A stretch of 13,791 bases of DNA from an uncultured Caryophanales bacterium (GCA_946404585.1 CAMJEC010000021.1:1-13791), one strand, 5' to 3'. Counted from the stretch's first letter, positions 1-7,674 are shown. Notes: generated from the letters alone by a model not told the origin. Numbers and translations are program-made.

Positions 1-401
1 ACAATATTGATAAAGGCTTGGAAGGCTTTAACATAGCTCTTTTCATCTTGTTTCTTTAAGAAGATGGAGGCTAGTCTATAGACTTCTAAGATTTGTTCTA
101 TAAGATCATCACTATGTTTAGTGTAGTGATAAACTTTCTTACTAGCTTTAATATCAATACCTAGAGAAAGGAAGAAATGTAAACCATCAACATATTCGTC
201 CAAGACGATATCTTGTGCTTCACTTGGTTTATTAGACCAATATTTGAAACATCTAGTAGCGTTAGCGAATTCCCCAAACTCTACGAGAAGAGCGAGGATT
301 CTTCTGCTTCTAGTTGTTTCATAAGTAATGTGATGATTATCCGCGATTCTAGCGTCTAATTCACTTTGTTTTTGATATAAATTTGATAAATCTATGGCCA
401 T
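1..401 (-). CDS. Dimeric (all-alpha, MazG-like) dUTPase, 3' end outside the window
   Basis: Translating the minus strand from the ATG at 401-399 gives 133 open codons that run off the left edge. The protein looks like the dimeric dUTP diphosphatase family (dUTPase_2) of Firmicutes and their phages, which hydrolyses dUTP to dUMP and pyrophosphate, keeps uracil out of DNA and supplies dTMP synthesis. The Mg-binding pattern is visible: E41-x2-E44 (EFGE), then E69-x2-D72 (EYVD), i.e. ExxE...ExxD. The family stretches RCFKYWSNKP (50-59) and DGLHFFLSLG (72-81) lie on either side. It is unrelated to the trimeric beta-fold Dut enzyme. The start is 2 nt after the glgP stop; a Shine-Dalgarno-like AGAAGG (417-412) lies inside the glgP tail with a rather long 10-nt spacer, suggesting translational coupling. 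The family is clear; the C-terminus and true length are unseen. Confidence 0.9.
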   Translation of the reverse strand, partial: MAIDLSNLYQKQSELDARIADNHHITYETTRSRRILALLVEFGEFANATRCFKYWSNKPSEAQDIVLDEYVDGLHFFLSLGIDIKASKKVYHYTKHSDDLIEQILEVYRLASIFLKKQDEKSYVKAFQAFINI

Positions 402-403
402 AA

Positions 404-2806
404 TTATTTAACCTTCTCTAAGTGCCAAATCTCTTCAGCGTAACTCTTGATAGTTCTATCACTGGTGAAGAAACTTGAATTAGCGATATTCATTAAGCAC
501 ATCTTGTTCCAATGCTTTCTATCCTGATAGAGTTCTTGAATCTTTTCTTGCGCTTTAACGTAAGACTCAAAGTCTGCGAGGATGAAGTATTCATCATGTT
601 TATTCATGATTTCATCAAAGATGATGGTGAATTTATCATGACGGAAACCAGACCAAGGACCATTGAATAAGGAATCTAAGACCGCTTTGATGCGGTGATC
701 GTTATTATAGATATCCCATGGATTATAGTCGCCCTTAGCGTAATGGGCTTCTACTTCTTCGCTTCTTAAACCGAAGATGACGTTATTTTCTTCTCCACCA
801 CGTTGGACGATTTCAATATTAGCGCCATCCATTGTGCCTAAAGTAATTGCCCCATTCATCATGAGTTTCATATTAGATGTACCACTTGCTTCTTTACCAG
901 CAGTACTAATTTGTTCACTGACATCAGCGGCAGGAATAATGAGTTCGGCGAGAGTGACACCATAGTTTTCAATGAAAACAACTTTGAGGTATTTATTTGT
1001 TTCTTCATCGTTATTAATGACTTCGGCAACAGCAAGGATTAATTCAATAATCTTCTTCGCATAGACATAGCTAGGCGCAGCTTTCGCGCCAAAGATATAT
1101 GTATGTGGGTAGATTCTAAATGATGGGTCTTCCTTCATTCGTTGATATAAGTAGATGACATGGAAGATGTTTAAGAGTTGACGTTTATAAGCGTGGAGTC
1201 TTTTAATTTGAACATCAAAGATGGAGTTAGGATCTACTTCAATGCCGTTATTCTCTTTAATATAGTTGGCTAAAGCCACCTTATTAGCGTATTTAATATT
1301 GCCAATGGACTGTAAGACTTTTTCATCATCTTTGAATTTTTCAAAGCCTTTGATTAAGTCCATATTAGTAATCCAATCTTCCCCAATACAACTATTGATT
1401 AATTGAGTGAGTTTTGGATTAGCGTTAACTAGCCATCTACGATGGGTCACACCGTTAGTCTTATTGTTGAACTTTTGTGGCATGTAGTTATAGAAGTCTT
1501 TAAAGGTGATGCTCTTTAAGATTTCAGTGTGTAAAGCGGCAACACCATTCACAGAGAAGCATGTATAAATGGCTAAGTTACACATATGGATTTGACCGTC
1601 TTTAATGATGCTCATTTGATATCTAGCGTCATTTGGGACATTATTGTTTGCCATTTCAATCGAGAAACGACGATTGATTTCTTCAATAATCATATAGACA
1701 CGTGGGATTAAATCTTGCACATATCTAACAGGCCATTTTTCTAAGGCTTCTGGCATAACTGTATGGTTAGTGAACGCCATAGATTGGGTCACTTCTTCCC
1801 AAGCTTCATCCCAACCCATATTGTATTCATCCATCATGATTCTCATCATTTCTGGGATGGCTAAAATTGGGTGAGTGTCATTGAGTTGGAAGACATATTG
1901 TTCATGAATACCCTTTAGGGTACCATGGTGTCTGTAATAGGAACAAAGAGTGGATTGTAGACCCGCACTAACGAGGAAATATTGTTGTCTTAATCTAAGG
2001 ATTCTACCTTCTTCAGTGGAATCATCTGGATATAGACCATGACATAATTCTTCTAAGCCGTTGCAATATTCTTTGAATGAGACACCTTTTGGTAAAGGAT
2101 CACTTGTTGGTTCAGCATTCCAAAGTCTTAATGTATTAGTTACATGGTTACGATAGCCCACAACTGGGACATCATATGGAACGGCGCGCACATTTAATGT
2201 GTTTGCGGTTCTAATACCATATGTGCCGTCTGGCTTAAGATAAGTTTCAGGAGTACCATATAATTTCACTTCAACAGCGTATTTCGCTCTTCTAACTTCC
2301 CAGACGTTACCATTAGTTAACCATTGGTCAGGTAATTCAACTTGTTTACCTTTGACAATCTTTTGACGGAAGAAGCCGTATCCATAACGGATACAGTTAC
2401 CGTGACCAACATAGCCTAAAGAGGCAATACTATCTAGAAAGCAGGCCGCTAAACGACCAAGACCACCATTACCAAGACCAGCATCACTTTCTTGTTCTTC
2501 TAGTTCATGGATGTTGATGCCATAATCGGCTAATCCTTCTTTAACTACATCATAAATACCCATGTTTTGGAGATTGTTGACTAAAAGTCGACCAATCAAG
2601 AATTCCATGGAGAAATAGATTAATGTTCTTTTACTATCAATTGTTTTATCGTGAGTTTTACCCCAGTCCACGTTAGCGTAGTCTCTGACCATTTCTCCTA
2701 AGACCGTATATCTTTCAGAGATGTGACTGTTTTCAACACTCACGCCATAACGTTCGACGAGACGACGAGCATATTCTTCTTTAAACTGTTGTTTATTTTC
2801 AAACAT
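404..2806 (-). CDS. glgP: Glycogen/maltodextrin phosphorylase (GT35 family)
   Basis: An 800-residue glucan phosphorylase, full length for the bacterial family (about 800). It is a cytoplasmic PLP enzyme that uses phosphate to cleave terminal alpha-1,4-glucosyl units, releasing glucose-1-phosphate. Visible in order: YFSMEFLIGR (64-73), the glycine loop GNGGLGR (112-118) with nearby YGYGFFRQ, HTVMPEALEKWP in the middle, RRWL and QIKRLHAYKRQ, and the PLP-binding segment EASGTSNMKLMMNGA, in which K647 should be the Schiff-base lysine. The ATG at 2806 has a strong AAGGAG (2819-2814) with 7-nt spacing, and that site includes part of the glgB stop codon. Co-transcription with glgB fits glycogen breakdown and remodelling. 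The family also contains maltodextrin phosphorylases (MalP), so the exact substrate is inferred from the glgB neighbour. Confidence 0.97.
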   Translation of the reverse strand: MFENKQQFKEEYARRLVERYGVSVENSHISERYTVLGEMVRDYANVDWGKTHDKTIDSKRTLIYFSMEFLIGRLLVNNLQNMGIYDVVKEGLADYGINIHELEEQESDAGLGNGGLGRLAACFLDSIASLGYVGHGNCIRYGYGFFRQKIVKGKQVELPDQWLTNGNVWEVRRAKYAVEVKLYGTPETYLKPDGTYGIRTANTLNVRAVPYDVPVVGYRNHVTNTLRLWNAEPTSDPLPKGVSFKEYCNGLEELCHGLYPDDSTEEGRILRLRQQYFLVSAGLQSTLCSYYRHHGTLKGIHEQYVFQLNDTHPILAIPEMMRIMMDEYNMGWDEAWEEVTQSMAFTNHTVMPEALEKWPVRYVQDLIPRVYMIIEEINRRFSIEMANNNVPNDARYQMSIIKDGQIHMCNLAIYTCFSVNGVAALHTEILKSITFKDFYNYMPQKFNNKTNGVTHRRWLVNANPKLTQLINSCIGEDWITNMDLIKGFEKFKDDEKVLQSIGNIKYANKVALANYIKENNGIEVDPNSIFDVQIKRLHAYKRQLLNIFHVIYLYQRMKEDPSFRIYPHTYIFGAKAAPSYVYAKKIIELILAVAEVINNDEETNKYLKVVFIENYGVTLAELIIPAADVSEQISTAGKEASGTSNMKLMMNGAITLGTMDGANIEIVQRGGEENNVIFGLRSEEVEAHYAKGDYNPWDIYNNDHRIKAVLDSLFNGPWSGFRHDKFTIIFDEIMNKHDEYFILADFESYVKAQEKIQELYQDRKHWNKMCLMNIANSSFFTSDRTIKSYAEEIWHLEKVK

Positions 2807-2813
2807 ATAGTCA

Positions 2814-2820
2814 CTCCTTA
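2814..2820 (-). promoter_or_regulatory. glgP Shine-Dalgarno overlapping the glgB stop codon
   Basis: Read on the minus strand the junction is TAAGGAG followed by 7 nt and ATG. The TAA (2820-2818) is the glgB stop and also forms the 5' part of the glgP ribosome site. This arrangement lets a ribosome finishing glgB begin glgP, and it confirms the glgP start. Confidence 0.85.
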
Positions 2821-4650
2821 TTTTATTTTCTTAAAGATACAAGCACCAAAGCTTGCAAGTTTGATGTTCATATGGGCTGGTAAACCTTCAAAGCTACCTG
2901 GTTCACTATCAACAGGTAAGCCGTTATATTGGTTATCACCACCATAAACATCTTTATCCGAATTAAATATTTCCTCATATGTACCACTTTCCATAAGTGG
3001 AATGCCATATGATTCATAGTAATTAGTGGTCATATTAAAGACGAAGACTAAAACATCGTCATTAACTTTCCTTTGGAAAGCATAGATACTATCATTCGCA
3101 TTATCCACCATTAACCAGTGGAAGTGTTCTGGATTGTGTTCTTCAAAATACATCGCTGGTTCATGTTGATAGATTCTATTTAAGTCTCGCATTAAACGAG
3201 ACACACTGTCATGAGCAGGGAAGGTCTTTAAAACCCATGGTAATGATTTATTCTCATCCCATTCATCAAAGGAAGCTAATTCATTACCCATGAAGTTAAG
3301 TTTCTTACCAGGATGCGCAAATTGATATGTATATAAGTTTCTAATTAAACAGAACTTTTGATAATAGTCACCCCACATCTTATTGATAATGGTGCCTTTA
3401 CCATGGACGACTTCATCATGAGATAAAGGAAGCATGAAATTATCACTATAGAAATAGGCCATAGAGAAGGTGATGTTATAGTGTTCCCATTTCTTATAAA
3501 CTGGGTCTTTTGAATAATACTTCAATGTATCATTCATCCAGCCTAAGTCCCACTTATAGTCAAAACCAAGACCACCATATTCTGTTGGTCTAGTTGTACC
3601 TGAGAAAGCGGTACTATCTTCGGCGATCATCATCACACTATCATGGGCGATATGGAGCTTAGCATTTAATCTCTTAATGAATTCGACCGCACCATCGTTT
3701 TGACCGATTGAAGAGTCTCCATTGTAATAAATGATGTTACTAACAGCATCCACTCGGACACCATCAAAATGGAAATAATCGACGAAATAATTCATCGCAC
3801 TCATTAAGAAACTTCTCACTGGGTCTTTACCTAAGTCAAATTGATAACTACCCCATGGAGAGATTCTCCATTTATTAGAATATTCATATAAGTATGAACC
3901 ATCATACTTCGCTAGTGCCCACTTATCAGTGGCAAAGTGCACTGGAGCAAAGTCAATAATGCAACCAATGCCCGCTTGATGGAGACGGTCCACTAAAGAC
4001 ATGAGTTGGAAAGGATTACCATATCTGGAATCTACAGAAAAGAAGCCAGTTCCTTGATAACCCCATGAGCCATCAAATGGATATTGAATTAATGGCATGA
4101 ATTCCACATGGGTAAAACCTGCTTCTTTAATATAAGGAATAAGAGTATCCGCCACTTCTTCATAAGAAGGTTGATGACCATCTTCCGCTTTACCTTTCCA
4201 TGAACCTAAGTGCATTTCATAAATGGACATAGGTTTATCAAAATTTCTAGTTCTAGCTTTCATCCATGGATCATCATGCCAAGCAAAATTTCTAATATCG
4301 AATAAACGGGAACAAGTTCCTGGTCTTAATTCACTATAAAAAGCATACGGGTCGATTTTATCGACATATTTACCTTTGGCGTTTTTGAAATGATATTTAT
4401 AGCATTGATAATTTTGTAAGCCTGGAATAGTTACTTCCCAAACACCTGAGTCATCAATCTTATTCATTTTGTCTTTACCGACATCCCAGTTATTCCATTC
4501 ACCGATGACAGAAACATCATCCGCCATTGGAGCGTATAAGCGGAAAGTGACATAGCCCTTTCCATCTTTTTCAATAAAATGTGCACCGAAGTAGTTGTGA
4601 GCATCGATGCATTGACCATTGAGGAAGTCGTATAATAAACCAAAAGCCAT
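2818..4650 (-). CDS. glgB: 1,4-alpha-glucan branching enzyme (GH13, with CBM48)
   Basis: A 610-residue glycogen branching enzyme, which cuts alpha-1,4 chains and re-attaches them as alpha-1,6 branches. Length suits the short Firmicute type, without the extra N-terminal module of the 728-residue E. coli enzyme. Domains: an N-terminal CBM48 beta-sandwich (about 30-110, with VTFRLYAP and VSVIGEWNNWD), the GH13 TIM barrel, and a C-terminal beta domain. Catalytic motifs are intact: GVRVDAV with nucleophile D301, MIAEDST with acid/base E344, and LSHDEVVHGK with D412. Conserved region I reads DFAPVHFATDKWAL, a diverged form of the usual DWVPxHFxxDxHGL. The ATG has AGGGGA (4663-4658) at 7 nt. glgP follows at once and shares its ribosome site with this gene's TAA. 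The glgC, glgD and glgA genes often found with glgB are absent from the window. Confidence 0.96.
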   Translation of the reverse strand: MAFGLLYDFLNGQCIDAHNYFGAHFIEKDGKGYVTFRLYAPMADDVSVIGEWNNWDVGKDKMNKIDDSGVWEVTIPGLQNYQCYKYHFKNAKGKYVDKIDPYAFYSELRPGTCSRLFDIRNFAWHDDPWMKARTRNFDKPMSIYEMHLGSWKGKAEDGHQPSYEEVADTLIPYIKEAGFTHVEFMPLIQYPFDGSWGYQGTGFFSVDSRYGNPFQLMSLVDRLHQAGIGCIIDFAPVHFATDKWALAKYDGSYLYEYSNKWRISPWGSYQFDLGKDPVRSFLMSAMNYFVDYFHFDGVRVDAVSNIIYYNGDSSIGQNDGAVEFIKRLNAKLHIAHDSVMMIAEDSTAFSGTTRPTEYGGLGFDYKWDLGWMNDTLKYYSKDPVYKKWEHYNITFSMAYFYSDNFMLPLSHDEVVHGKGTIINKMWGDYYQKFCLIRNLYTYQFAHPGKKLNFMGNELASFDEWDENKSLPWVLKTFPAHDSVSRLMRDLNRIYQHEPAMYFEEHNPEHFHWLMVDNANDSIYAFQRKVNDDVLVFVFNMTTNYYESYGIPLMESGTYEEIFNSDKDVYGGDNQYNGLPVDSEPGSFEGLPAHMNIKLASFGACIFKKIK

Positions 4651-4667
4651 AAGAAAGTCCCCTATTA

Positions 4668-4683
4668 TTTAATTATAATTAAA
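4668..4683 (-). promoter_or_regulatory. Possible glgB promoter -10 inside a 16-bp palindrome
   Basis: A perfect TATAAT on the minus strand (4677-4672) lies about 20 nt before the glgB Shine-Dalgarno and would give a 5' leader of roughly 15 nt. It sits within the perfect 16-bp palindrome TTTAATTATAATTAAA. No good -35 is present at the normal spacing, so the promoter either depends on an activator or is weak. Such AT-only palindromes can arise by chance. Confidence 0.4.
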
Positions 4684-4709
4684 AATGAAAATAAATAAAT
4701 TGAAGATTG

Positions 4710-4730
4710 AAAAAACTTTTCATAGAAAAG
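4710..4730 (-). terminator. Weak intrinsic terminator after the lipoprotein gene
   Basis: On the minus strand CTTTTC, a 3-nt loop TAT and GAAAAG form a 6-bp stem followed directly by six T. The stem has only two G-C pairs, so termination would be inefficient. It lies about 50 nt past the lipoprotein stop and upstream of the putative glgB promoter, which is where a boundary between the two units would be expected. Confidence 0.4.
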
Positions 4731-4777
4731 AATCGCCATCTTAATAATGGTTTTTAGTTTTTTATCTATTTTTTAAC

Positions 4778-5269
4778 CTATTTTTCAGTGTTATCAATGC
4801 CTACTGTGACCTTTGTTTCTGGATCGGGCCACATGACGCCTTCAGTATAAGTAGAGACTTCTATTGTATTAAGGCCAATATTGTCTTTATTCCAATCATC
4901 ATACCTGGTCCAACGGATAGCGAAAGTATAGCTTTTATATTCGCATTCAACTTGGAATTTATCATAAATATTGACTCTCTTTTTGCCTTTTTCATATTTA
5001 GTGTTACTAGCGCTTCCACCACGTAAAATCCACTTTTTAAAAGCGCCACCTTGATAATAGTCACACAATGAGACTATTTCATCCCTTAAAGTTGGTATTT
5101 CATTCTGTTTATTTTTCGAGAAAGTATCAAAGATATCATCAATTTTCTTTTCATTAATCTGAGTAATCAAAGTTTCAACTTTCTTAGTCATAAACTTTTC
5201 ATCGCTAGAGGAAGTACAAGATGATAATAGAAAGACAGGTAATAACGCAAAAAGTAATGAATGTTTCAT
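4778..5269 (-). CDS. Predicted lipoprotein, DUF5104-like
   Basis: A 163-residue secreted lipoprotein of unknown function. Residues 1-17 form a short signal peptide (basic MKH, hydrophobic core, then LSSC), so cleavage and lipidation are expected at C18, anchoring the protein to the outer face of the membrane. A Ser/Thr-rich linker follows. The mature part (about 28-155) resembles my memory of DUF5104: an N-terminal helix pair with an 'E..KIDDIFDTFSKN' type segment, a YYQGG turn, and a final strand pattern near DDWNKDNIGLNTIEV; I could not test this by search. The start is fixed by the signal peptide, yet there is no Shine-Dalgarno before it. The gene is convergent with nothing, points towards glgB, and is divergent from ackA. 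A link to glycogen metabolism is not supported by the sequence. Confidence 0.75.
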   Translation of the reverse strand: MKHSLLFALLPVFLLSSCTSSSDEKFMTKKVETLITQINEKKIDDIFDTFSKNKQNEIPTLRDEIVSLCDYYQGGAFKKWILRGGSASNTKYEKGKKRVNIYDKFQVECEYKSYTFAIRWTRYDDWNKDNIGLNTIEVSTYTEGVMWPDPETKVTVGIDNTEK

Positions 5270-5270
5270 A

Positions 5271-5298
5271 ACTATATTTTTATGATTAGCACTATCAA
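5271..5298 (-). promoter_or_regulatory. Promoter-like hexamers abutting the lipoprotein start codon
   Basis: TTGATA (5298-5293), a 16-nt gap and TATAGT (5276-5271) match sigma-A hexamers at 5 of 6 positions each. The -10 ends one base before the ATG, so a transcript would start inside the first codons. The element is either fortuitous or the start site is unusual; no other good promoter for this gene is visible in the 150-nt gap. Confidence 0.3.
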
Positions 5299-5349
5299 AA
5301 TCAAGTTTTATTAATTCGCTATTCTAGCAAGAATTAGCAAAAACACATT

Positions 5350-5366
5350 AATTCATATAATGAATT
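5350..5366. promoter_or_regulatory. 17-bp inverted repeat overlapping the ackA -35 (candidate operator)
   Basis: AATTCAT-ATA-ATGAATT is a perfect 7-bp inverted repeat with a 3-nt centre. Its right arm covers the first two bases of the ackA -35 hexamer, a usual place for a repressor site. It does not match the catabolite cre consensus. The regulator is unknown, and the low GC content makes chance occurrence possible. Confidence 0.4.
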
Positions 5367-5393
5367 GAAACAAAAGGATAACTATGCCATAAT
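5365..5393 (+). promoter_or_regulatory. Sigma-A promoter of ackA-nrnA with extended -10
   Basis: TTGAAA (5365-5370), a 17-nt spacer and CATAAT (5388-5393) preceded by TG-n (5385-5387) make a near-consensus vegetative promoter with an extended -10. Transcription should begin near 5400, leaving a leader of about 20 nt with AAAGGA (5407-5412) set 7 nt before the ackA ATG. Confidence 0.75.
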
Positions 5394-5419
5394 ATGTAGT
5401 GCTTTGAAAGGATATTATT

Positions 5420-6619
5420 ATGGCTAAAGTAATGACAATTAACTCTGGTAGCTCTTCATTGAAATTCAAACTTTATGAAATGCCAGAAGAAAAAGTTTTA
5501 TGTTCTGGTAACTGTGAAAGAATTGGTTTACCAGACGGTATTTTTACAATTAAATATGGTGATAAAAAGGATGTCACTAATCCAGCATTCCCTAATCATG
5601 GTGTTGCCGCTCAATTAGTGGTTAAATCTTTTATCGAAAAAGGTATTATTAAAGATTTTAATGAAATTAAGGCAATCGGTCACCGTATCGTTCAAGGTGG
5701 TAAGTACTTTAGTGCTTCTGCTTTATTTAACGAAGATACAGAAAAGAAGATTGAATCTTTAATTCCACTTGCCCCACTTCATAATGCTGCGCACTTAACA
5801 TGTTTCAGAGCCTTCAAAGAAGCTCTTCCAAACTGCCCAGCGATTGCGACATTTGATACTGCTTTCCATCAAACAATGGAACCAGCGGATTATACATTCC
5901 CAATTCCTTATGAATTAACTGAAAAATATGACATTCGTAGATATGGTGCTCATGGTACATCTCATAAATACTTAGCCCAAGAAGGCGCTAAATATTTACC
6001 AGGTGTGGAACATCCACGTATTATCTCTTGCCACATTGGTTCTGGTGCTTCCATTACCGCGATTAAAGATGGTAAATGTGTTGCTACATCAATGGGCTTA
6101 ACACCTTTAGGTGGCATCATGATGGGTACACGTACTGGTGATATGGATCCATCTGTTTTCAACTATGTTGTTAGTGTGACAGGTAAATCCGCGGAAGAAG
6201 TTTACCAAATGTTTAATAAGAAATCTGGTTTCTTAGGTGTGTCTGGCATTTCTAATGACTCTAGAGATGTTTTAGCCGCGGCTGAAGCTGGTGATAAACA
6301 CGCGATCTTAGCTAACGAAATCTTCAATAGAAGAATTGCCGATTTTATCGGTCAATATTATGTGAGATTAGGTGGTTGTGACTTAATTATCTTCTCCGCT
6401 GGTATTGGTGAAAATGAACCAAGAACTAGAAGAGATGTTTGTAAGTTACTTGAAGAAGCCTTAGGTGTGAAGATTGATAATGATTTCAATATGACATTAC
6501 ATGGTAAAGAAGCTTTAATCTCCACTACTGATAGTAAGATCAAAGTGGCTATCATCCCAACTGATGAAGAAGTGATGATTGCTCGTGATGCCTACAATAT
6601 GTGTGTGAAGGGTAAATAA
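5420..6619 (+). CDS. ackA: Acetate kinase
   Basis: A 399-residue cytoplasmic acetate kinase, the normal family length, which interconverts acetyl phosphate plus ADP with acetate plus ATP. In fermenters this is a main substrate-level ATP step. The ASKHA-fold motifs are complete: TINSGSSS near the start with N8, GHRIVQGG with R89, H121, FDTAFH with D146 and H150, RRYGAHGTSHK with H178, HIGSGAS (205-211) for phosphate binding, MGTRTGDMDP with R238, FSAGIGENEP (325-334) for the adenosine site, and TDEE at 381-384. These match the catalytic N, R, H, D, H, R, E set of the Methanosarcina enzyme with small shifts. The start has a good ribosome site. Its usual partner pta (phosphotransacetylase) is not next to it; the next gene, nrnA, begins 1 nt after the stop. 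Confidence 0.98.
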   Translation: MAKVMTINSGSSSLKFKLYEMPEEKVLCSGNCERIGLPDGIFTIKYGDKKDVTNPAFPNHGVAAQLVVKSFIEKGIIKDFNEIKAIGHRIVQGGKYFSASALFNEDTEKKIESLIPLAPLHNAAHLTCFRAFKEALPNCPAIATFDTAFHQTMEPADYTFPIPYELTEKYDIRRYGAHGTSHKYLAQEGAKYLPGVEHPRIISCHIGSGASITAIKDGKCVATSMGLTPLGGIMMGTRTGDMDPSVFNYVVSVTGKSAEEVYQMFNKKSGFLGVSGISNDSRDVLAAAEAGDKHAILANEIFNRRIADFIGQYYVRLGGCDLIIFSAGIGENEPRTRRDVCKLLEEALGVKIDNDFNMTLHGKEALISTTDSKIKVAIIPTDEEVMIARDAYNMCVKGK

Positions 6620-6620
6620 T

Positions 6621-7616
6621 ATGAAACTTGATTCCACTCTTGCTAATTTCCTTAAACCAAACAAGAAAGAAATCACTCGTATTTTAAGCGCGATTAAACG
6701 TTACGATAGAATCGCTATTTTTAGACACGCAATGCCTGACTTTGATGCCCTTGGTTCACAAATGGGTTTAGCCACTTGGCTTAAAGATAATTTCCCAAAT
6801 AAAGAAATCCATGTTCTTGGTGATAACCATGTGACATTCACCCCACGTCTATATCCTGAAATGGATCGTTTACCTGAGGAGTGGTTCAAAGAACCATTCT
6901 TAGCCATTATTTTAGATACAGCAAACACTTCTCGTATTAGTGATCCAAGATGGAAAAAGGCTAAATTTAAAATTAAAATCGACCACCACCCAGAGGTGGA
7001 AAAATATGGCAAAGTGCAAGTTGTGAGAACTGACGCTTGTGCCGCTGCGGAAATTCTTACTGATATCTTACTCTCCTTTAAAGGAAACTATGTTTTAAGT
7101 AAGCAAGCGGCATCATACCTATATTCTGGTATTGCGGGTGATTCTGGTAGATTCCAATATTCTTCTACTTCTAAAGCCACATTCGTCACTGCTTCTTATT
7201 TATTAGAAGCTGGTATTGACTTAAGTGATGTCTATAACAGAATGTATCAAAAGAAACTTGATGACTTAAAAGTCACCGCTTATATTCTCAACCACTTCTC
7301 TGTTTCTGAACATGGTGTGGCCTATTACGTTCTTGAAGACAAGATTCAAAAAGAACTTAATATCACCACTGAAAGAGGCAAAGAAAACGTTAACCTATTT
7401 TCTAACATTGAAGGTGTCAATGCTTGGTGCTCTATTACTGAGGATCCAAAAGATAACTGTTGGAGAGTCTCGATTAGAAGTAAAGGCAAAGCCATCAACG
7501 GTGTTGCCGCTAAATGGGAAGGTGGCGGTCACGCTCAAGCCAGTGGCGCAAAGATTGATAACTTAAATCAACTCCCAGCCTTTATTAAAGACTTGGACGA
7601 TTTGTTCCTTGATTAA
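6621..7616 (+). CDS. nrnA: DHH/DHHA1 phosphoesterase: nanoRNase / pAp phosphatase
   Basis: A 331-residue DHH-family phosphoesterase of the NrnA type (Bacillus NrnA is about 313 residues). NrnA degrades 2-5 nt RNA oligomers from the 3' end and dephosphorylates pAp (3'-phosphoadenosine 5'-phosphate). Metal-binding motifs: HAMPDFDALG with H36, D40 and D42; ILDTA with D99; IDHHPE with D121-H122-H123; and GIAGDSGRF with D174. The C-terminal DHHA1 domain carries GGGHAQASG at 301-309, which binds substrate. AAGGG (6608-6612), in the tail of ackA, lies 8 nt before the ATG, so the gene is probably read with ackA. It ends in tandem stops TAATAA and is followed by a strong terminator. A cyclic-dinucleotide phosphodiesterase such as GdpP is unlikely because membrane, PAS and GGDEF segments are absent. 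Confidence 0.92.
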   Translation: MKLDSTLANFLKPNKKEITRILSAIKRYDRIAIFRHAMPDFDALGSQMGLATWLKDNFPNKEIHVLGDNHVTFTPRLYPEMDRLPEEWFKEPFLAIILDTANTSRISDPRWKKAKFKIKIDHHPEVEKYGKVQVVRTDACAAAEILTDILLSFKGNYVLSKQAASYLYSGIAGDSGRFQYSSTSKATFVTASYLLEAGIDLSDVYNRMYQKKLDDLKVTAYILNHFSVSEHGVAYYVLEDKIQKELNITTERGKENVNLFSNIEGVNAWCSITEDPKDNCWRVSIRSKGKAINGVAAKWEGGGHAQASGAKIDNLNQLPAFIKDLDDLFLD

Positions 7617-7633
7617 TAAGAAATTTTGAACTT

Positions 7634-7661
7634 AAAAAGGTGCCATTAAGGTACCTTTTTT
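7634..7661 (+). terminator. Strong intrinsic terminator after nrnA
   Basis: AAAAAGGTGCC and GGTACCTTTTT form an 11-bp stem (one G-T pair) around a 5-nt loop ATTAA, ending in a run of six T. It lies 18 nt past the nrnA stop and separates the ackA-nrnA unit from dnaE. The A-run on the 5' side means it could work in both directions. Confidence 0.9.
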
Positions 7662-7674
7662 CTTTCTCTTTTAT

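Noticed and set aside
4736..4750. CCAT...ATGG hairpin followed by a T-run on the plus strand, looking like a terminator
   Set aside because: Only a 4-bp stem with mismatches inside, and no plus-strand gene lies upstream to terminate.
5318..5338. Imperfect inverted repeat GCTATTCT / AGAATTAGC in the gap between the lipoprotein gene and ackA
   Set aside because: It needs a bulge, is AT-rich, has no T-run and no clear position relative to either promoter; likely chance.
5270..5419. Riboswitch or small RNA in the largest intergenic gap
   Set aside because: Only 150 nt long, it is filled by the two divergent promoter regions and shows no long or GC-rich structured element.
6701..7012. A 103-codon open frame on the minus strand inside nrnA, and shorter ones within glgP, ackA, dnaE and polA
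   Set aside because: All are out of frame with strongly conserved proteins, have no ribosome site or family motif, and read as low-meaning shadow translations.
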